Positions 35,744 to 46,061 of a DNA stretch of 64,000 nucleotides are shown here, piece by piece; position 1 is the stretch's first letter, and every line of letters begins with the position of its first letter. The DNA is from Aliiroseovarius lamellibrachiae. Its GTDB lineage: Bacteria > Pseudomonadota > Alphaproteobacteria > Rhodobacterales > Rhodobacteraceae. A program made the position numbers and the translations under genes. The notes under the pieces are model-generated. The model was not told where the DNA came from and searched no databases. It saw only the letters and a list, made by a program, of their open reading frames with translations. The stretch covers positions 372,001 through 436,000 of the forward strand of contig NZ_JAHEVJ010000002.1 in NCBI RefSeq assembly GCF_018599245.1, read 5' to 3'.

Positions 35744-37549
35744 TTAGAACGTCCGCGCTTTGGGCGCGATTTTCTTGAGTGCAATGCCGCCTTCGGCTTC
35801 GGTGGTCAGCGGGTCAACCACAACCGGACGATAGGTCAGATCCACCTTGTTGCCTTCGACACGAGACACCGTGTGAACGCGCCATTTCTTATCGTCGCGT
35901 GTTGGGTAATCTTCGTGTGCATGCGCACCACGGCTTTCATGCCGGGCTTCAGCACCGTGAATGGTGGCCAAGGCGTTTGGCATCAGGTTGGCAAGCTCTA
36001 GCGTTTCCATCAGGTCAGAGTTCCAAACCAAGGAACGGTCGGTCACGGACAGGTCGTCCATTTTCGCCGCAACTTTGGTCATCTTCTCAACGCCCTCTTT
36101 CAGCGTCTTGTCGGTGCGGAACACAGCGGCGTCCGCCTGCATTGTTTTCTGCATCTCAAGGCGCAATTCGGCGGTGGGCACGGTGCCATTGGCGTGGCGC
36201 AACCCGTCGAAACGATCCAGAGCCGCGTCAATAGACGGTTGGTTCAGCACAGGGTTGGCGGCGTCTGCGTCGACAACCTTGCCGGCGCGGATCGCAGCGG
36301 CCCGGCCAAAGACCACAAGATCGATGAGCGAGTTTGACCCAAGGCGGTTCGCCCCATGCACAGAGGCACAGCCCGCTTCGCCCACAGCCATCAGGCCCGG
36401 CACAACAGCTGTCGGATCTTTGGCGGTTGGGTTCAGCACTTCGCCCCAATAGTTGGTTGGAATGCCGCCCATGTTGTAGTGAACGGTGGGCAGAACCGGG
36501 ATCGGTTCTTTGTTCACATCAACGCCTGCAAAGATCTTGGCGCTTTCTGAAATGCCGGGAAGGCGTTCGGCCAAAGCCTCGGGTGGCAGGTGGTCAAGGT
36601 GCAAAAAGATGTGATCACCTTCTTTACCCACACCGCGCCCTTCGCGGATTTCCATGGTCATGGAACGGGACACGTAATCGCGCGGCGCAAGGTCTTTATA
36701 TTGGGGCGCATAACGCTCCATAAACCGTTCGCCTTCCGAGTTGACGAGATAGCCGCCTTCGCCGCGCGCCCCTTCGGTGATCAAACAGCCAGAGCCGTAG
36801 ATGCCGGTGGGGTGGAATTGAACAAACTCCATATCCTGAAGCGCAAGGCCAGCACGCGCCACCATACCGCCACCGTCGCCAGTGCAGGTGTGGGCGGAGG
36901 TCGCCGAGAAGAACGCACGCCCGTAACCGCCGGTCGCCAAAACGACCATCTTGGCGTTAAAGACATGCAAGGTGCCGTCATCAAGTTTCCAGCACACAAC
37001 GCCCTGACATTCACCGTCTTCCGACATGATCAGATCAATCGCGAAATACTCAACATAGAATTCCGCGTTGTTTTTCAGGGACTGACCGTAAAGCGTGTGC
37101 AGGATGGCGTGACCGGTCCGGTCAGCGGCCGCACAGGTCCGTTGCACGGGGGGGCCGTCGCCAAATTCGGTGGTGTGACCGCCGAAGGGACGTTGGTAAA
37201 TCTTGCCCTCTTCAGTGCGGGAAAAGGGCACGCCGTAATGCTCCAGCTCGTAAACCGCTTTGGGCGCTTCACGGGCAAGGTATTCCATTGCGTCGGTGTC
37301 ACCGAGCCAATCCGACCCTTTCACAGTGTCAAACATGTGCCACTGCCAATTGTCCGGGCCCATGTTGGACAGGGACGCGGCGATGCCACCTTGCGCCGCA
37401 ACAGTGTGGCTACGGGTGGGGAAAACTTTGGTCACACAAGCAGTGCGCAGGCCTTGTTCGGCCATGCCAAGCGTGGCGCGCAGACCTGCGCCACCGGCGC
37501 CGACCACAACCACGTCATATTCATGCGTTTCGTATTCGTAAGCTGCCAT
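35744..37549 (-). CDS. sdhA: Succinate dehydrogenase flavoprotein subunit
   Basis: The 601-residue catalytic subunit oxidising succinate to fumarate with covalently bound FAD. It shows [16 protein letters not shown] at the N-terminus, the flavinylation His in [25 protein letters not shown], the substrate-binding [11 protein letters not shown], and the C-terminal [12 protein letters not shown]-type segment (here [14 protein letters not shown]). Follows sdhD by 15 bases. Confidence 0.99.
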   Translation of the reverse strand: MAAYEYETHEYDVVVVGAGGAGLRATLGMAEQGLRTACVTKVFPTRSHTVAAQGGIAASLSNMGPDNWQWHMFDTVKGSDWLGDTDAMEYLAREAPKAVYELEHYGVPFSRTEEGKIYQRPFGGHTTEFGDGPPVQRTCAAADRTGHAILHTLYGQSLKNNAEFYVEYFAIDLIMSEDGECQGVVCWKLDDGTLHVFNAKMVVLATGGYGRAFFSATSAHTCTGDGGGMVARAGLALQDMEFVQFHPTGIYGSGCLITEGARGEGGYLVNSEGERFMERYAPQYKDLAPRDYVSRSMTMEIREGRGVGKEGDHIFLHLDHLPPEALAERLPGISESAKIFAGVDVNKEPIPVLPTVHYNMGGIPTNYWGEVLNPTAKDPTAVVPGLMAVGEAGCASVHGANRLGSNSLIDLVVFGRAAAIRAGKVVDADAANPVLNQPSIDAALDRFDGLRHANGTVPTAELRLEMQKTMQADAAVFRTDKTLKEGVEKMTKVAAKMDDLSVTDRSLVWNSDLMETLELANLMPNALATIHGAEARHESRGAHAHEDYPTRDDKKWRVHTVSRVEGNKVDLTYRPVVVDPLTTEAEGGIALKKIAPKARTF

Positions 37550-37564
37550 TTGGAGGCTCCGATC

Positions 37565-37936
37565 TTAAAATGCGATACGCGCGAGGCCATACAGGGCCAC
37601 GGCGAGAACGGTGTAGGAAATGGCGGTGCAGAAAATCACCAGGACTTTCTTGGTCACGCCGCGCGAATAATCTTCGATCACCACCTGGATGCCGTGGCGG
37701 AAGTGAACCATGGTGGTCACAACCGTCATCGCGGCAACGATGGCGGGGAAGGGGTGTTGATAATAGGCGATGGCCTCGTTGTATGGCATGCCCAAGGCGT
37801 GGCCAAAGGTCAGGGCAAACATCGGCATCAAGATCAAAAGGCCCACGGCGGAAATCGCCTGACCCCAGAATTGTTCGGTGCCAGAATGCGAGGACCCTTT
37901 GCCCACGGCGCGCTTGCGGTCGGTCAGATAGCTCAT
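37565..37936 (-). CDS. sdhD: Succinate dehydrogenase membrane anchor subunit
   Basis: A 123-residue subunit with three membrane helices (about 28-47, 61-82, 97-119). It carries the haem-b-proximal His in MVHFRHGIQVVIEDY, followed by the conserved Asp-Tyr involved in ubiquinone binding. It lies between sdhC (10-base gap) and sdhA. Confidence 0.95.
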   Translation of the reverse strand: MSYLTDRKRAVGKGSSHSGTEQFWGQAISAVGLLILMPMFALTFGHALGMPYNEAIAYYQHPFPAIVAAMTVVTTMVHFRHGIQVVIEDYSRGVTKKVLVIFCTAISYTVLAVALYGLARIAF

Positions 37937-37946
37937 GTCCCGCTCC

Positions 37947-38330
37947 TTAAACGATGATTGCGACGAGGATCGCGAGAACGACAGAACCGCCGATCACGCC
38001 AAGCCCCATCTTTTCGGCGGTCTCAACATCAAGGCCAATGCCAATATCCCAGATCAGGTGACGCAGGCCGGACAGCGCGTGGTAGCACAGCGCCCAAAGC
38101 GCCATGAACATCACGACATCACCGATAAACGAGGTCATAAGCCCGTTCACGAAATTGTAGTATCCTTCGCCCATAGCGGCTGCAAAAAACCACCATGCCA
38201 CCAAAATCGCAGCACCCAGCAACGCAACGCCGGTAATTCGTGCAAAAATGGAGGTGATGGAGGTCAGCTGCGGGCGGTAAACCTGCAAGTGTGGGGAAAG
38301 AGGGCGGTTGCCTCTGTTCACATCGGCCAT
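37947..38330 (-). CDS. sdhC: Succinate dehydrogenase cytochrome b556 subunit
   Basis: A 127-residue subunit with three membrane helices. It has the family's RPLSPHLQVYRPQLTSITSI start, the Ser/Arg quinone-site segment, and the haem ligand His in YHALSGLRHLIWD. First gene of the leftward sdhCDAB-ZIP operon; AAGGAGG precedes the ATG. The start is 172 bases downstream of a pair of TGTGATCACA palindromes. Confidence 0.97.
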   Translation of the reverse strand: MADVNRGNRPLSPHLQVYRPQLTSITSIFARITGVALLGAAILVAWWFFAAAMGEGYYNFVNGLMTSFIGDVVMFMALWALCYHALSGLRHLIWDIGIGLDVETAEKMGLGVIGGSVVLAILVAIIV

Positions 38331-38501
38331 GGCGGCCTCCTTTGTCAGTTTCGACTTTAGGGTGTTTCGAGATGAAATTGATACACAACTTTATTTCGAA
38401 ACGCTTTAACGACAGGAATAGCCCTTTTTGCGTCACGGAGTCACGTCCGCAGAGAGGGTAAAAAGGGGTAATTTGCGCTAACTGATGCAAAAAATGATGC
38501 G

Positions 38502-38532
38502 TGTGATCACAATTTTTCTGAATGTGATCACA
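38502..38532 (-). promoter_or_regulatory. Paired TGTGATCACA operators upstream of sdhCDAB
   Basis: Two perfect 10-bp palindromes at 38502-38511 and 38523-38532, 21 bp apart centre to centre (two helical turns, so on one face of the DNA). The same pair with the same spacing stands before sucC, and one copy precedes the GntR/FCD gene. The 314-base sdhC-mch gap also holds a short hairpin CCCGAG/CTCGGG (38550-38568) and AT-rich DNA; no gene is seen in it. Confidence 0.75.
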
Positions 38533-38599
38533 AATTTACTGACTTTTTACCCGAGGAAAAAACTCGGGCAATACTTGCATTTGCATGCTGAAGTACACC

Positions 38600-38630
38600 A
38601 AAATCCGCGCCCCAAATGAGGCGCGGATTT
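38600..38630 (-). terminator. Terminator of the mch gene cluster
   Basis: AAATCCGCGCC (38601-38611) and GGCGCGGATTT (38620-38630) form an 11-bp stem with an 8-nt loop; on the minus strand it is followed by TTTT. It begins 14 bases after the mch stop. Confidence 0.85.
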
Positions 38631-38644
38631 GCTTTGTTCGGAGT

Positions 38645-39706
38645 TTAAACGGGCATCAGTGCCCAGTAATCCAGATCCAACATCACCTCGGGAAGATACT
38701 TTCCGTCGTCTCCCTTCAGCGCGAACTCGGGTGCGCCGTGTTTCACAGCCACCATCCGCAAGCGAATGGCGCCCACGCCGGGAATGTCCGTTTCGGCCTT
38801 GTCCAAGACCTCTGACCATGCGCGGATTGTGTCACCAGAGAAGCACGGGTTGGCGTGCGCCCCGCCGTTCAGGCCCACGATCATCTGCGCATTGGCGAGC
38901 CCGTTAAATGACAAAGCCCGTGCCATAGAAATTACATGGCCGCCATAGATCAGGCGTTGCCCATCGGGACGGAAGGTGGCATCGAAATGCACTTTGGCGG
39001 TGTTCTGCCACAGGCGCGTTGCCATCATGTGTTCGGCTTCTTCAACGGTCACACCGTCGACGTGGTCGATCTTTTCACCGACCTCATAATCGCCCCAGCG
39101 GTGCGGCTCGCCGGCTTGAGTGAACTCATAATCGGCAAATGTCAGTGTCTCTGGAATAGACAGATCACCAGCGGCGAGGGCGGATTTCAGCTCTGGGATC
39201 ACAGTCTCAGGGGCCGGGGCATCCAAGTTTCCTTTACGGACCATCACCCAGCGCACATATTCCAGAACCGTTTCCCCCATCTGGTCAAACCCGCGTGTGC
39301 GCACCCAGACCACACCGGATTTCCCGTTGGAGTTCTGTTTCAGCCCAATCACCTCGGACACTGACCGCAACGTGTCGCCCGGATAGACCGGTTTCAACCA
39401 ACGCCCCTCGGCGTAGCCAAGGTTCGCCACGGCATTCAGCGAGATATCCGGAACGGTTTTGCCAAAGATCACATGAAACGCGATGAGATCATCAATGGGT
39501 GAGCCTTCCAGACCGCAATTCGCGGCAAACTCATCGGATGAGTAAAGCGCGTGGCGGGCGGGATAAAGCGCGTGATAAAGCGCGCGTTCACCTTCGGCCA
39601 CAGTGCGCGGCACCGCGTGTTCGATCACATCACCGATTTTATAGTCTTCGAAAAACCGACCCGAATTGGTTTTGGCGTTGGTCTTGGAAGTGGTTTGGGC
39701 GGGCAT
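38645..39706 (-). CDS. mch: Mesaconyl-CoA hydratase (2-methylfumaryl-CoA hydratase)
   Basis: A 353-residue double hot-dog (MaoC-like) enzyme. In the ethylmalonyl-CoA pathway it hydrates mesaconyl-CoA to beta-methylmalyl-CoA. It opens with FFEDYKIGDVIEHAVPRTV; the first half-domain contains ERALYHALYPARHALYSSDEFA, and the second has the W-x-N-T-x-K-V-H-F-D segment and YGGHVISMARALSFNGL. Such length and architecture are specific for this group. Encoded with a malyl-CoA-type lyase/thioesterase in the same leftward cluster, supporting the assignment. Confidence 0.9.
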   Translation of the reverse strand: MPAQTTSKTNAKTNSGRFFEDYKIGDVIEHAVPRTVAEGERALYHALYPARHALYSSDEFAANCGLEGSPIDDLIAFHVIFGKTVPDISLNAVANLGYAEGRWLKPVYPGDTLRSVSEVIGLKQNSNGKSGVVWVRTRGFDQMGETVLEYVRWVMVRKGNLDAPAPETVIPELKSALAAGDLSIPETLTFADYEFTQAGEPHRWGDYEVGEKIDHVDGVTVEEAEHMMATRLWQNTAKVHFDATFRPDGQRLIYGGHVISMARALSFNGLANAQMIVGLNGGAHANPCFSGDTIRAWSEVLDKAETDIPGVGAIRLRMVAVKHGAPEFALKGDDGKYLPEVMLDLDYWALMPV

Positions 39707-39909
39707 TATTGCGCTCCTAGTTTTACGTCAGGGTGATAGTCGCCCGGCGCCTCTTTGATCACGGCCTGCGCACAACGCATTTTTCCGGTTTCAGGGTCGG
39801 GGGCATAAGCCGGGTCGCCGTAAAGCGCCCAGCCTTTGTTCAACGCGTCTGTCACTTTGTGGCAAAACGCGGCGGTGTCTTCTTCGGTGAGCAAGCGATA
39901 CAGCTTCAC
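39706..39909 (-). CDS. DUF1737 small protein
   Basis: A 67-residue protein (starting VKLYRLLTEED) of the DUF1737 family, function unknown. It shows the conserved TDALNKGWALYGDPAYA core and QAVIKE near the end. I prefer the GTG at 39909, with GGAG six bases upstream and one base after the nnrU stop; an ATG at 39936 would overlap nnrU by 26 bases. The stop shares one base with the mch start, so it is coupled to mch. Confidence 0.75.
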   Translation of the reverse strand: MKLYRLLTEEDTAAFCHKVTDALNKGWALYGDPAYAPDPETGKMRCAQAVIKEAPGDYHPDVKLGAQ

Positions 39910-39910
39910 A

Positions 39911-40459
39911 TCACGCTCCGAACGGATTTGGGCCAATGAGGCTGTGGATATAGCCGATCACCGCAAGCAAGATGAGCGAGGCAAACAAGAACATCGCATC
40001 CTTGGCAATTGACCCTTTGGGGATGGGGGTCCAGTTGGGTTCCGCGCGGTTGATCACGCGCATTTCAATCACCGACCAGACGGTCAATCCGCCAAAAAGC
40101 ATCATCGAGGCCGGATCCGGGTTCACGGCAACATGGGCCAGCGCCCAGATGATCATACCGGTCAGCATCGGGTGGCGCATCTTGTAAAAGATCGCGCCTT
40201 TTGAGGGGCCGGGGCTCATGAAATAGATCGCAAACAGGATGGCGAGATTGTTAATGTGTTTCAGAAAGCTTGGGTAAGACCACAAGTCATAGCTGTCCAT
40301 GGAGCTGTGCCCAACCACCATCAGAACAATACCTGTGACGATGATCAGCGCGGAAATCCCCTTTGCTTTGTCGCCCAAAGCGGCGTGCTTTTCAGGCCAT
40401 GCGCGTTTCCAAAAATGGCCTGCGTACCAAAGGGCAAGGCCCAGAATAAGGATGGTCAT
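39911..40459 (-). CDS. NnrU-family membrane protein
   Basis: A 182-residue integral membrane protein with about six helices. The NnrU/isoprenylcysteine-methyltransferase-like features are present: a KMRHPMLTGMIIWALAHV helix and the ERxxxR-like IEMRVINRAE segment. NnrU was named in nitrite/nitric oxide respiration, but related proteins occur widely; no denitrification genes are in this window. It lies between the CoA lyase-like gene and the DUF1737 gene. Confidence 0.88.
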   Translation of the reverse strand: MTILILGLALWYAGHFWKRAWPEKHAALGDKAKGISALIIVTGIVLMVVGHSSMDSYDLWSYPSFLKHINNLAILFAIYFMSPGPSKGAIFYKMRHPMLTGMIIWALAHVAVNPDPASMMLFGGLTVWSVIEMRVINRAEPNWTPIPKGSIAKDAMFLFASLILLAVIGYIHSLIGPNPFGA

Positions 40460-40531
40460 GATCAGCTCTCCTGCAGTGATCTGCGCGGATCAGAAAGCGT
40501 CCCTTTCCCAACCCGCGCGAAGATCCCCGGC

Positions 40532-41398
40532 TTAACCGCCGAGGGTTTGGATGGCTTCGGCTTTCGCCAGAATGCCTTTTGCAGTCACAACATGCAGGTT
40601 TTCGACGATTTTACCATCCACAACCGCAACGCCCTGGCCCGAGGCTTCTGCCTCTTCAAAGGCGGCGATCTGGCGGCGGGCAAGGTCGATTTCTTCCTCT
40701 GACGGGGCAAAGGCGGTGTTGGCCACGTCAAGCTGCGCGGGATGGATCAACGTTTTCCCATCCATGCCCATATCACGCCCTTGGTCGCATTCGGCGCGCA
40801 GCCCGTCATCGTCTTTGAATGCGTTGTAAACGCCGTCGATGATCACAACACCATGGGCTTTTGCGGCGATCAAACACATGTGCAACCCACCCATCATTGG
40901 CAAGCGGTCGGCGCGAAAGCGGGTGTTCAGCTCTTTTGCCAGATCGTTGGTGCCCATCACAAAGCCTTTCAGGCGCGGGTGGGCGGCAATCTCGGCGGCG
41001 TTCAACATCCCCTGCGGGGTTTCCATCATCGCCCAAATATCCACATCCGGGATCAAGGCGGCCAGCTCGTCCAGCTGTGCGGCTGACCCGACTTTCGGCA
41101 TCAGGATCGCGTCGATGTCCGCGCCGACAAAGGCGGCCACATCGTCCTTGCCCCATTCTGTGTCAAATCCGTTGATGCGGACAATTTTTGCGCGGGCGCC
41201 ATAGCCCCCCTTGTCCAGCTCTGCCTTCAGGATCGCGCGCGCCTCGGTTTTGGCATCCGGGGCAACGGCATCTTCAAGGTCAAAGATGATCGCATCTGCT
41301 TGCAGTCCACGGGCCTTTTCCAACGCGCGCTCTTTTGAGCCGGGAATGTAAAGGACGGACCGATAGGGGCGTTGGGTTTGGGCTGTGGCGTCTGTCAT
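40532..41398 (-). CDS. CitE/HpcH-type CoA ester lyase or malyl-CoA thioesterase (Mcl2-like)
   Basis: A 288-residue TIM-barrel protein. It shows RSVLYIPGSKERALEKA, the DAIIFDLEDAVAPDAK metal/CoA site, the strand VRINGFDTEWGKDD, IDAILMPKV, MMETPQGMLNA with the metal-binding Glu, and the C-terminal GMDGKTLIHPAQ. In Rhodobacter, Mcl1 is the malyl-/beta-methylmalyl-CoA lyase and Mcl2 the (3S)-malyl-CoA thioesterase. Length and the YIPGS start look closer to Mcl2. Start at 41398 (MTDATAQTQRPY). First gene of the cluster with nnrU, DUF1737 and mch. Confidence 0.85.
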   Translation of the reverse strand: MTDATAQTQRPYRSVLYIPGSKERALEKARGLQADAIIFDLEDAVAPDAKTEARAILKAELDKGGYGARAKIVRINGFDTEWGKDDVAAFVGADIDAILMPKVGSAAQLDELAALIPDVDIWAMMETPQGMLNAAEIAAHPRLKGFVMGTNDLAKELNTRFRADRLPMMGGLHMCLIAAKAHGVVIIDGVYNAFKDDDGLRAECDQGRDMGMDGKTLIHPAQLDVANTAFAPSEEEIDLARRQIAAFEEAEASGQGVAVVDGKIVENLHVVTAKGILAKAEAIQTLGG

Positions 41399-41411
41399 GA
41401 TTCTGTCTCTC

Positions 41412-41457
41412 CGCAATATTATTGCGCAAATGATCATGAACACGCACCATTGCGCAA
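41412..41457 (-). promoter_or_regulatory. Candidate operators TTGCGCAA upstream of the Mcl2-like gene
   Basis: TTGCGCAA occurs at 41422-41429 and 41450-41457, 28 bp apart, with an extra inverted repeat GCAAT-ATT-ATTGC at 41412-41424. They lie 14-59 bases upstream of the start codon. The rest of the 343-base divergent gap (to 41741) shows no gene. Confidence 0.45.
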
Positions 41458-41741
41458 GAGAAGATTTGCTGCGCCGCAGAAATTTTCAGGTGACGGGCCG
41501 GTTTCTCCAACTTTCGATTAACCAGTGAACCATGTGGTCGGACTCGCGCGCGTGCGGTTAACCAGTTTTTCGTCCTTACACCGCAGGCTGATATGGCTAG
41601 TCGAGCGACGGGAGGGCCCGCGGATGGCCGCCGTTTAAGAAACGGGATGCAGCTCGGCACCTGATCGGACTGGAGCGCAAATTGTCGCCGGAACACCGGA
41701 TGGCCCGATATTTTGCCCGCCTTGATTGAAAGGGAAGACCC

Positions 41742-42062
41742 ATGAAAAAGCATCTTTTTGCGTTTGGGATGATGGCAGGCGCGGTGCTGTTGTCGACACA
41801 TCACGCCCGTGCACAACAACAAAACTGCGCGCCGCGCGTGGCCGTGGTGGACCGTTTGGCACAAACCTACGGCGAAACGCGTCAGTCCATCGGGCTTGCG
41901 ACCAATAATACCGTGGTCGAGGTGTTTGCGTCTGTTGACAGTGGCACATGGACCATCGTGGTGACCACGCCCCAAGGGCTCAGTTGTCTGGTTGCGGCCG
42001 GTCGCAGTTTTGAGCAGGTGGATGAGGCTCTGACGCCAGCTATGTTGGGTGAACCCGCTTAG
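41742..42062 (+). CDS. Hypothetical exported protein
   Basis: A 106-residue protein not assigned to a family. It has a clear signal peptide (MKKHLFAFGMMAGAVLLSTHHARA, cleavage before QQQ). The mature part is about 82 residues with two Cys (CAPR near the start and SCLVAAGR near the end), likely a disulfide, and a PQGLSCLVA strand. AGGGAAGACCC precedes the ATG. It is divergent from the Mcl2-like gene and convergent with the TauE gene. Confidence 0.75.
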   Translation: MKKHLFAFGMMAGAVLLSTHHARAQQQNCAPRVAVVDRLAQTYGETRQSIGLATNNTVVEVFASVDSGTWTIVVTTPQGLSCLVAAGRSFEQVDEALTPAMLGEPA

Positions 42063-42076
42063 CATTGGCTAAAAGT

Positions 42077-42102
42077 GATCTGCCCACGCCGGTGGGCGGA
42101 TC
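42077..42102. terminator. Hairpin between convergent genes
   Basis: GATCTGCCCAC and GTGGGCGGATC form an 11-bp stem (one G-T pair) with a 4-nt loop. It overlaps the last two bases of the TauE gene. No T-run. Confidence 0.55.
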
Positions 42103-42859
42103 AGGTTAGGGCGTCGAAAATGAGCTTGCTGCCTGTTGCGATCAAAAACAGATACGTCAGGCCGAAAAAGGCACGCTCGGGCATCAAGTGATGCAGCTTT
42201 ACCCCGATCCAGATGCCAATGATACCAAATGGGGCGAGGTAAAGATCCGCGAGTGCCGTTTGTGTGGTAAAGATCCCCAACACAAAATAGGGGATGAATT
42301 TCATACCGTTGATGGCCCAGAACACGATGACGGTTGTGGCCTGAAATGTTGTTTTATCAAGCCTGCGCGACAGCAAAAAAACCGCGGCTGGTGGGCCTCC
42401 TGCATGGCTGATAAAACTGGTGAACCCGCCTATCGCCCCCCAAAAGGCGCCAGTTTTTGCGCCCATTGGCTGCGCCGCTGGTGTGATCCATCCGCGCGCG
42501 CGGGCCAGTTGAAATGCCACAAACCCCACCGCGATTAGACCGATCAGCAAGCGAAAGAGGTCTGGATTGGCGGTGCGATAAAGTAACGCCCCCACCAGTA
42601 CCCCCGGTGCCGCGCCAAGGATCAGGGCCTTGGCTGAGAGGCCATCCCATTTGCCCCAATACGGGCGCAGGGCGGTGATATCCATCAGCATCAAAAGGGG
42701 TAACATCAGCCCAATCGCGGCACCTGGTTCCAGAATCAGCGCAAGCAGCGGTGTCGCCGCAAAAGCAGCCCCAGAGCCGAACCCACCTTTCGAAATGCCC
42801 GCAAATATCACGGCGGGGATTGCGAAGGCAAAGAAAGTGAGATCAAGGATTTCGGGCAT
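42101..42859 (-). CDS. TauE/SafE-family sulfite/anion exporter
   Basis: A 252-residue membrane protein with about eight helices in two repeats. The family motifs GISKGGFGSGAAFAATPLLAL near residue 22 and IGGFTSFISHAGGPPAAVFLL near residue 140 are the duplicated TauE/SafE signature. Substrates in the family are sulfite, sulfoacetate or other small organic anions. A single gene; no sulfur-metabolism neighbours give a hint. Confidence 0.92.
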   Translation of the reverse strand: MPEILDLTFFAFAIPAVIFAGISKGGFGSGAAFAATPLLALILEPGAAIGLMLPLLMLMDITALRPYWGKWDGLSAKALILGAAPGVLVGALLYRTANPDLFRLLIGLIAVGFVAFQLARARGWITPAAQPMGAKTGAFWGAIGGFTSFISHAGGPPAAVFLLSRRLDKTTFQATTVIVFWAINGMKFIPYFVLGIFTTQTALADLYLAPFGIIGIWIGVKLHHLMPERAFFGLTYLFLIATGSKLIFDALT

Positions 42860-42917
42860 AAATTACTCGTTTCCTGCGCATTTATTGGCGCTTTAGCGCT
42901 ATCGCCTCCGGTGCTGA

Positions 42918-43978
<1,061 letters not shown>

Positions 43979-43979
<1 letters not shown>

Positions 43980-44632
43980 TGTCTTTGAGTTCAAAATACT
44001 TCAATGTGGCCGCAGTTTTTGCGGCCACATTTGTTTTTGCCCAATCCGTTTTTGTGGGCGCTGGTTTTACGCAACCGATTTTTGATGATGAGGCCTTCCC
44101 TAAGCCGCGACAAGCGCTGTCGACCGACCTGGATGGGGACGGTACTCCTGATCGGGTGTTGGTTTATGCCCTGAACAGATCCTTTGATATTTTGTCTTAT
44201 GAACTGGGCTATGGCGGGGGTGATTTTGGCGAGAGGGAAGCCTTTATCGTTCCGGTCAACCTGTCTGACTTTGACAGCCTTGCGCTTTTGCCGAACGGAA
44301 ATGTCACGCTCACCTGGGGGTGTTTTGCCTGCGGACGGTATCACACCCACATATCCCTCACGCTGCGCTTGGACCAAGACCGACTTCAGGTCATTGGGTA
44401 TGATCAGTATTATGCAGACCGCATATATGCGGCCGTGTTTTCGTGTTCGGTCAACCTGATCACCGGGAAAGCCGTGGTCGAGGCGGATGATATAGAACAG
44501 GTCTTGCTGACAACGCCGGAACGGGCGACACATTTGCAGGACTATCGTTTTGAGAGTACGCCAAAAGCCTGCGATGCGCTGCGCAAATATGATGATGCCT
44601 TTATGGAAGAGCATTTTGGGGATGAGCGCTAA
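43979..44632 (+). CDS. Hypothetical exported protein coupled to mdh
   Basis: A 217-residue protein not recognised. The N-terminus is a signal peptide (about 1-25, VAAVFAATFVFAQSVFVGAG). Residues about 48-60 (STDLDGDGTPDRV) match the calcium-binding D-x-D-G-D-G-x-x-D loop of FG-GAP/dockerin-type repeats, single copy. Four further Cys (GCFACG; SCSV; KACD) may form disulfides. The ATG overlaps the mdh stop by one base (TAATG), suggesting coupled translation, though the product should be periplasmic and mdh is cytosolic. Confidence 0.75.
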
Positions 44633-44709
44633 GCCGGCTCTGTGATTTCAGTTCGGCGAATGCGGCGATTCACATGTGAAATGCGTCATTCAGGCTTTGG
44701 CGCAGATTT

Positions 44710-44740
44710 TGTGATCACACATTTTAGGGGTGTGATCACA
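44710..44740 (+). promoter_or_regulatory. Paired TGTGATCACA operators upstream of sucC
   Basis: Perfect palindromes at 44710-44719 and 44731-44740, 21 bp apart centre to centre, exactly as before sdhC. The nearer copy ends 112 bases before the sucC ATG. The interval after them is AT-rich (44741-44800) and probably carries the suc promoter. Confidence 0.75.
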
Positions 44741-44852
44741 AAAGAGATAAAAACACCAAAAAAACGAATAATTGAACCGAAAACCGTTTCTTTACATGTT
44801 CTGTTGTGCATTCTGACCCAGAGTAAATGGACCAACTGGATAGGATGATTTC

Positions 44853-46046
44853 ATGAACATTCATGAATACCAGGCGAAGGCCCTTCTGAAATCTTACGGC
44901 GCCCCCGTTTCTGACGGTCGTGTTGTGCTGAAAGCAGAAGATGCAAAAACCGCCGCAGGTGAACTCGATGGCCCCCTTTGGGTGGTAAAAGCACAAATCC
45001 ACGCTGGTGGCCGCGGCAAAGGTTCCTTCAAGGAAGCCGACGCTGGCGACAAGGGCGGTGTGCGTCTGACCAAATCGGTCGAAGAAGCCGCGGAAGAAGC
45101 CAAAAAGATGCTGGGCCGCACGCTGGTCACGCACCAAACCGGCCCCATCGGCAAGCAAGTCAACCGCATCTATATTGAGGCCGGTTCCGGCATCGAGCGT
45201 GAACTTTACCTCGCTCTGCTGGTGGATCGCCAAACCTCGCGCATCTCGTTTGTATGCTCAACCGAAGGCGGCATGGACATTGAAGAGGTGGCTGCGTCCA
45301 CCCCTGAAAAGATCCTGAGCTTCTCGGTCGATCCTGCCACTGGGTACCAAGGTTTCCACGGTCGTCGTATCGCATTCTCGCTGGGCCTCGAAGGCGCGCA
45401 GATCAAGCAATGCGTTAAACTGATGGGCCAGCTCTATAAAGCTTTCGTTGAGAAAGACATGGAGATGCTGGAGATTAACCCGCTGATCATTTCCGACAAA
45501 GGCGACATCAAAGTGCTCGACGCCAAGGTCAGCTTTGACGGAAACGCGCTGTATCGCCACGGGGACATCGCGGAATTGCGCGACGTGACCGAAGAAGACG
45601 CGAAAGAGCTGGAAGCATCTAAGTATGACCTGAACTACATCACCCTTGATGGTGAAATCGGTTGTATGGTGAACGGTGCTGGCCTTGCGATGGCCACCAT
45701 GGACATCATCAAGCTGTACGGTGCTGAACCTGCCAACTTCTTGGATGTGGGCGGGGGCGCGACCAAAGAAAAGGTGACTGAGGCGTTCAAGATCATCACC
45801 TCGGATCCCAAAGTGAAGGGCATCTTGGTCAACATCTTCGGCGGGATCATGCGCTGTGATGTGATTGCCGAGGGCGTGGTTGCAGCCGTGAAAGAAGTGG
45901 GTCTGCAAGTGCCGCTTGTTGTGCGCCTAGAAGGTACCAACGTTGAGCAGGGCAAAGAGATCATCAACACCTCTGGCCTGAACGTGATCGCCGCTGACAA
46001 CCTCAGCGACGGCGCAGAGAAAATCGTGAAAGCGGTGAAGGGCTGA
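44853..46046 (+). CDS. sucC: Succinyl-CoA synthetase beta subunit
   Basis: ADP-forming succinate-CoA ligase, beta chain, 397 residues. It starts [19 protein letters not shown]; the ATP-grasp domain shows [19 protein letters not shown], and the C-terminal [15 protein letters not shown] with [13 protein letters not shown]. It substrate-level phosphorylates in the TCA cycle. First gene of the suc run behind the paired operators; sucD follows after a small unknown gene. Confidence 0.99.
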   Translation: MNIHEYQAKALLKSYGAPVSDGRVVLKAEDAKTAAGELDGPLWVVKAQIHAGGRGKGSFKEADAGDKGGVRLTKSVEEAAEEAKKMLGRTLVTHQTGPIGKQVNRIYIEAGSGIERELYLALLVDRQTSRISFVCSTEGGMDIEEVAASTPEKILSFSVDPATGYQGFHGRRIAFSLGLEGAQIKQCVKLMGQLYKAFVEKDMEMLEINPLIISDKGDIKVLDAKVSFDGNALYRHGDIAELRDVTEEDAKELEASKYDLNYITLDGEIGCMVNGAGLAMATMDIIKLYGAEPANFLDVGGGATKEKVTEAFKIITSDPKVKGILVNIFGGIMRCDVIAEGVVAAVKEVGLQVPLVVRLEGTNVEQGKEIINTSGLNVIAADNLSDGAEKIVKAVKG

Positions 46047-46061
46047 TGAGAGGTTGGAACT

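Noticed and set aside
36614-36623. TGTGATCACC inside sdhA, and TGTGATCACT inside the ftsX-like gene (about 33228-33237)
   Set aside because: Single mismatches within coding sequence, unpaired and without promoter context; likely chance.
34239-38330. A possible sdh pseudogene or frameshift
   Set aside because: All four subunits are full length with intact cofactor motifs.
38502-38532. TGTGATCACA as a CRP (cAMP receptor protein) site
   Set aside because: The CRP site has a 6-bp spacer between TGTGA and TCACA; here the half-sites touch without spacer.
39911-40459. NnrU as sign of a denitrification locus
   Set aside because: No nitrite, nitric oxide or nitrous oxide reductase gene is in the window; the neighbours are carbon-assimilation genes.
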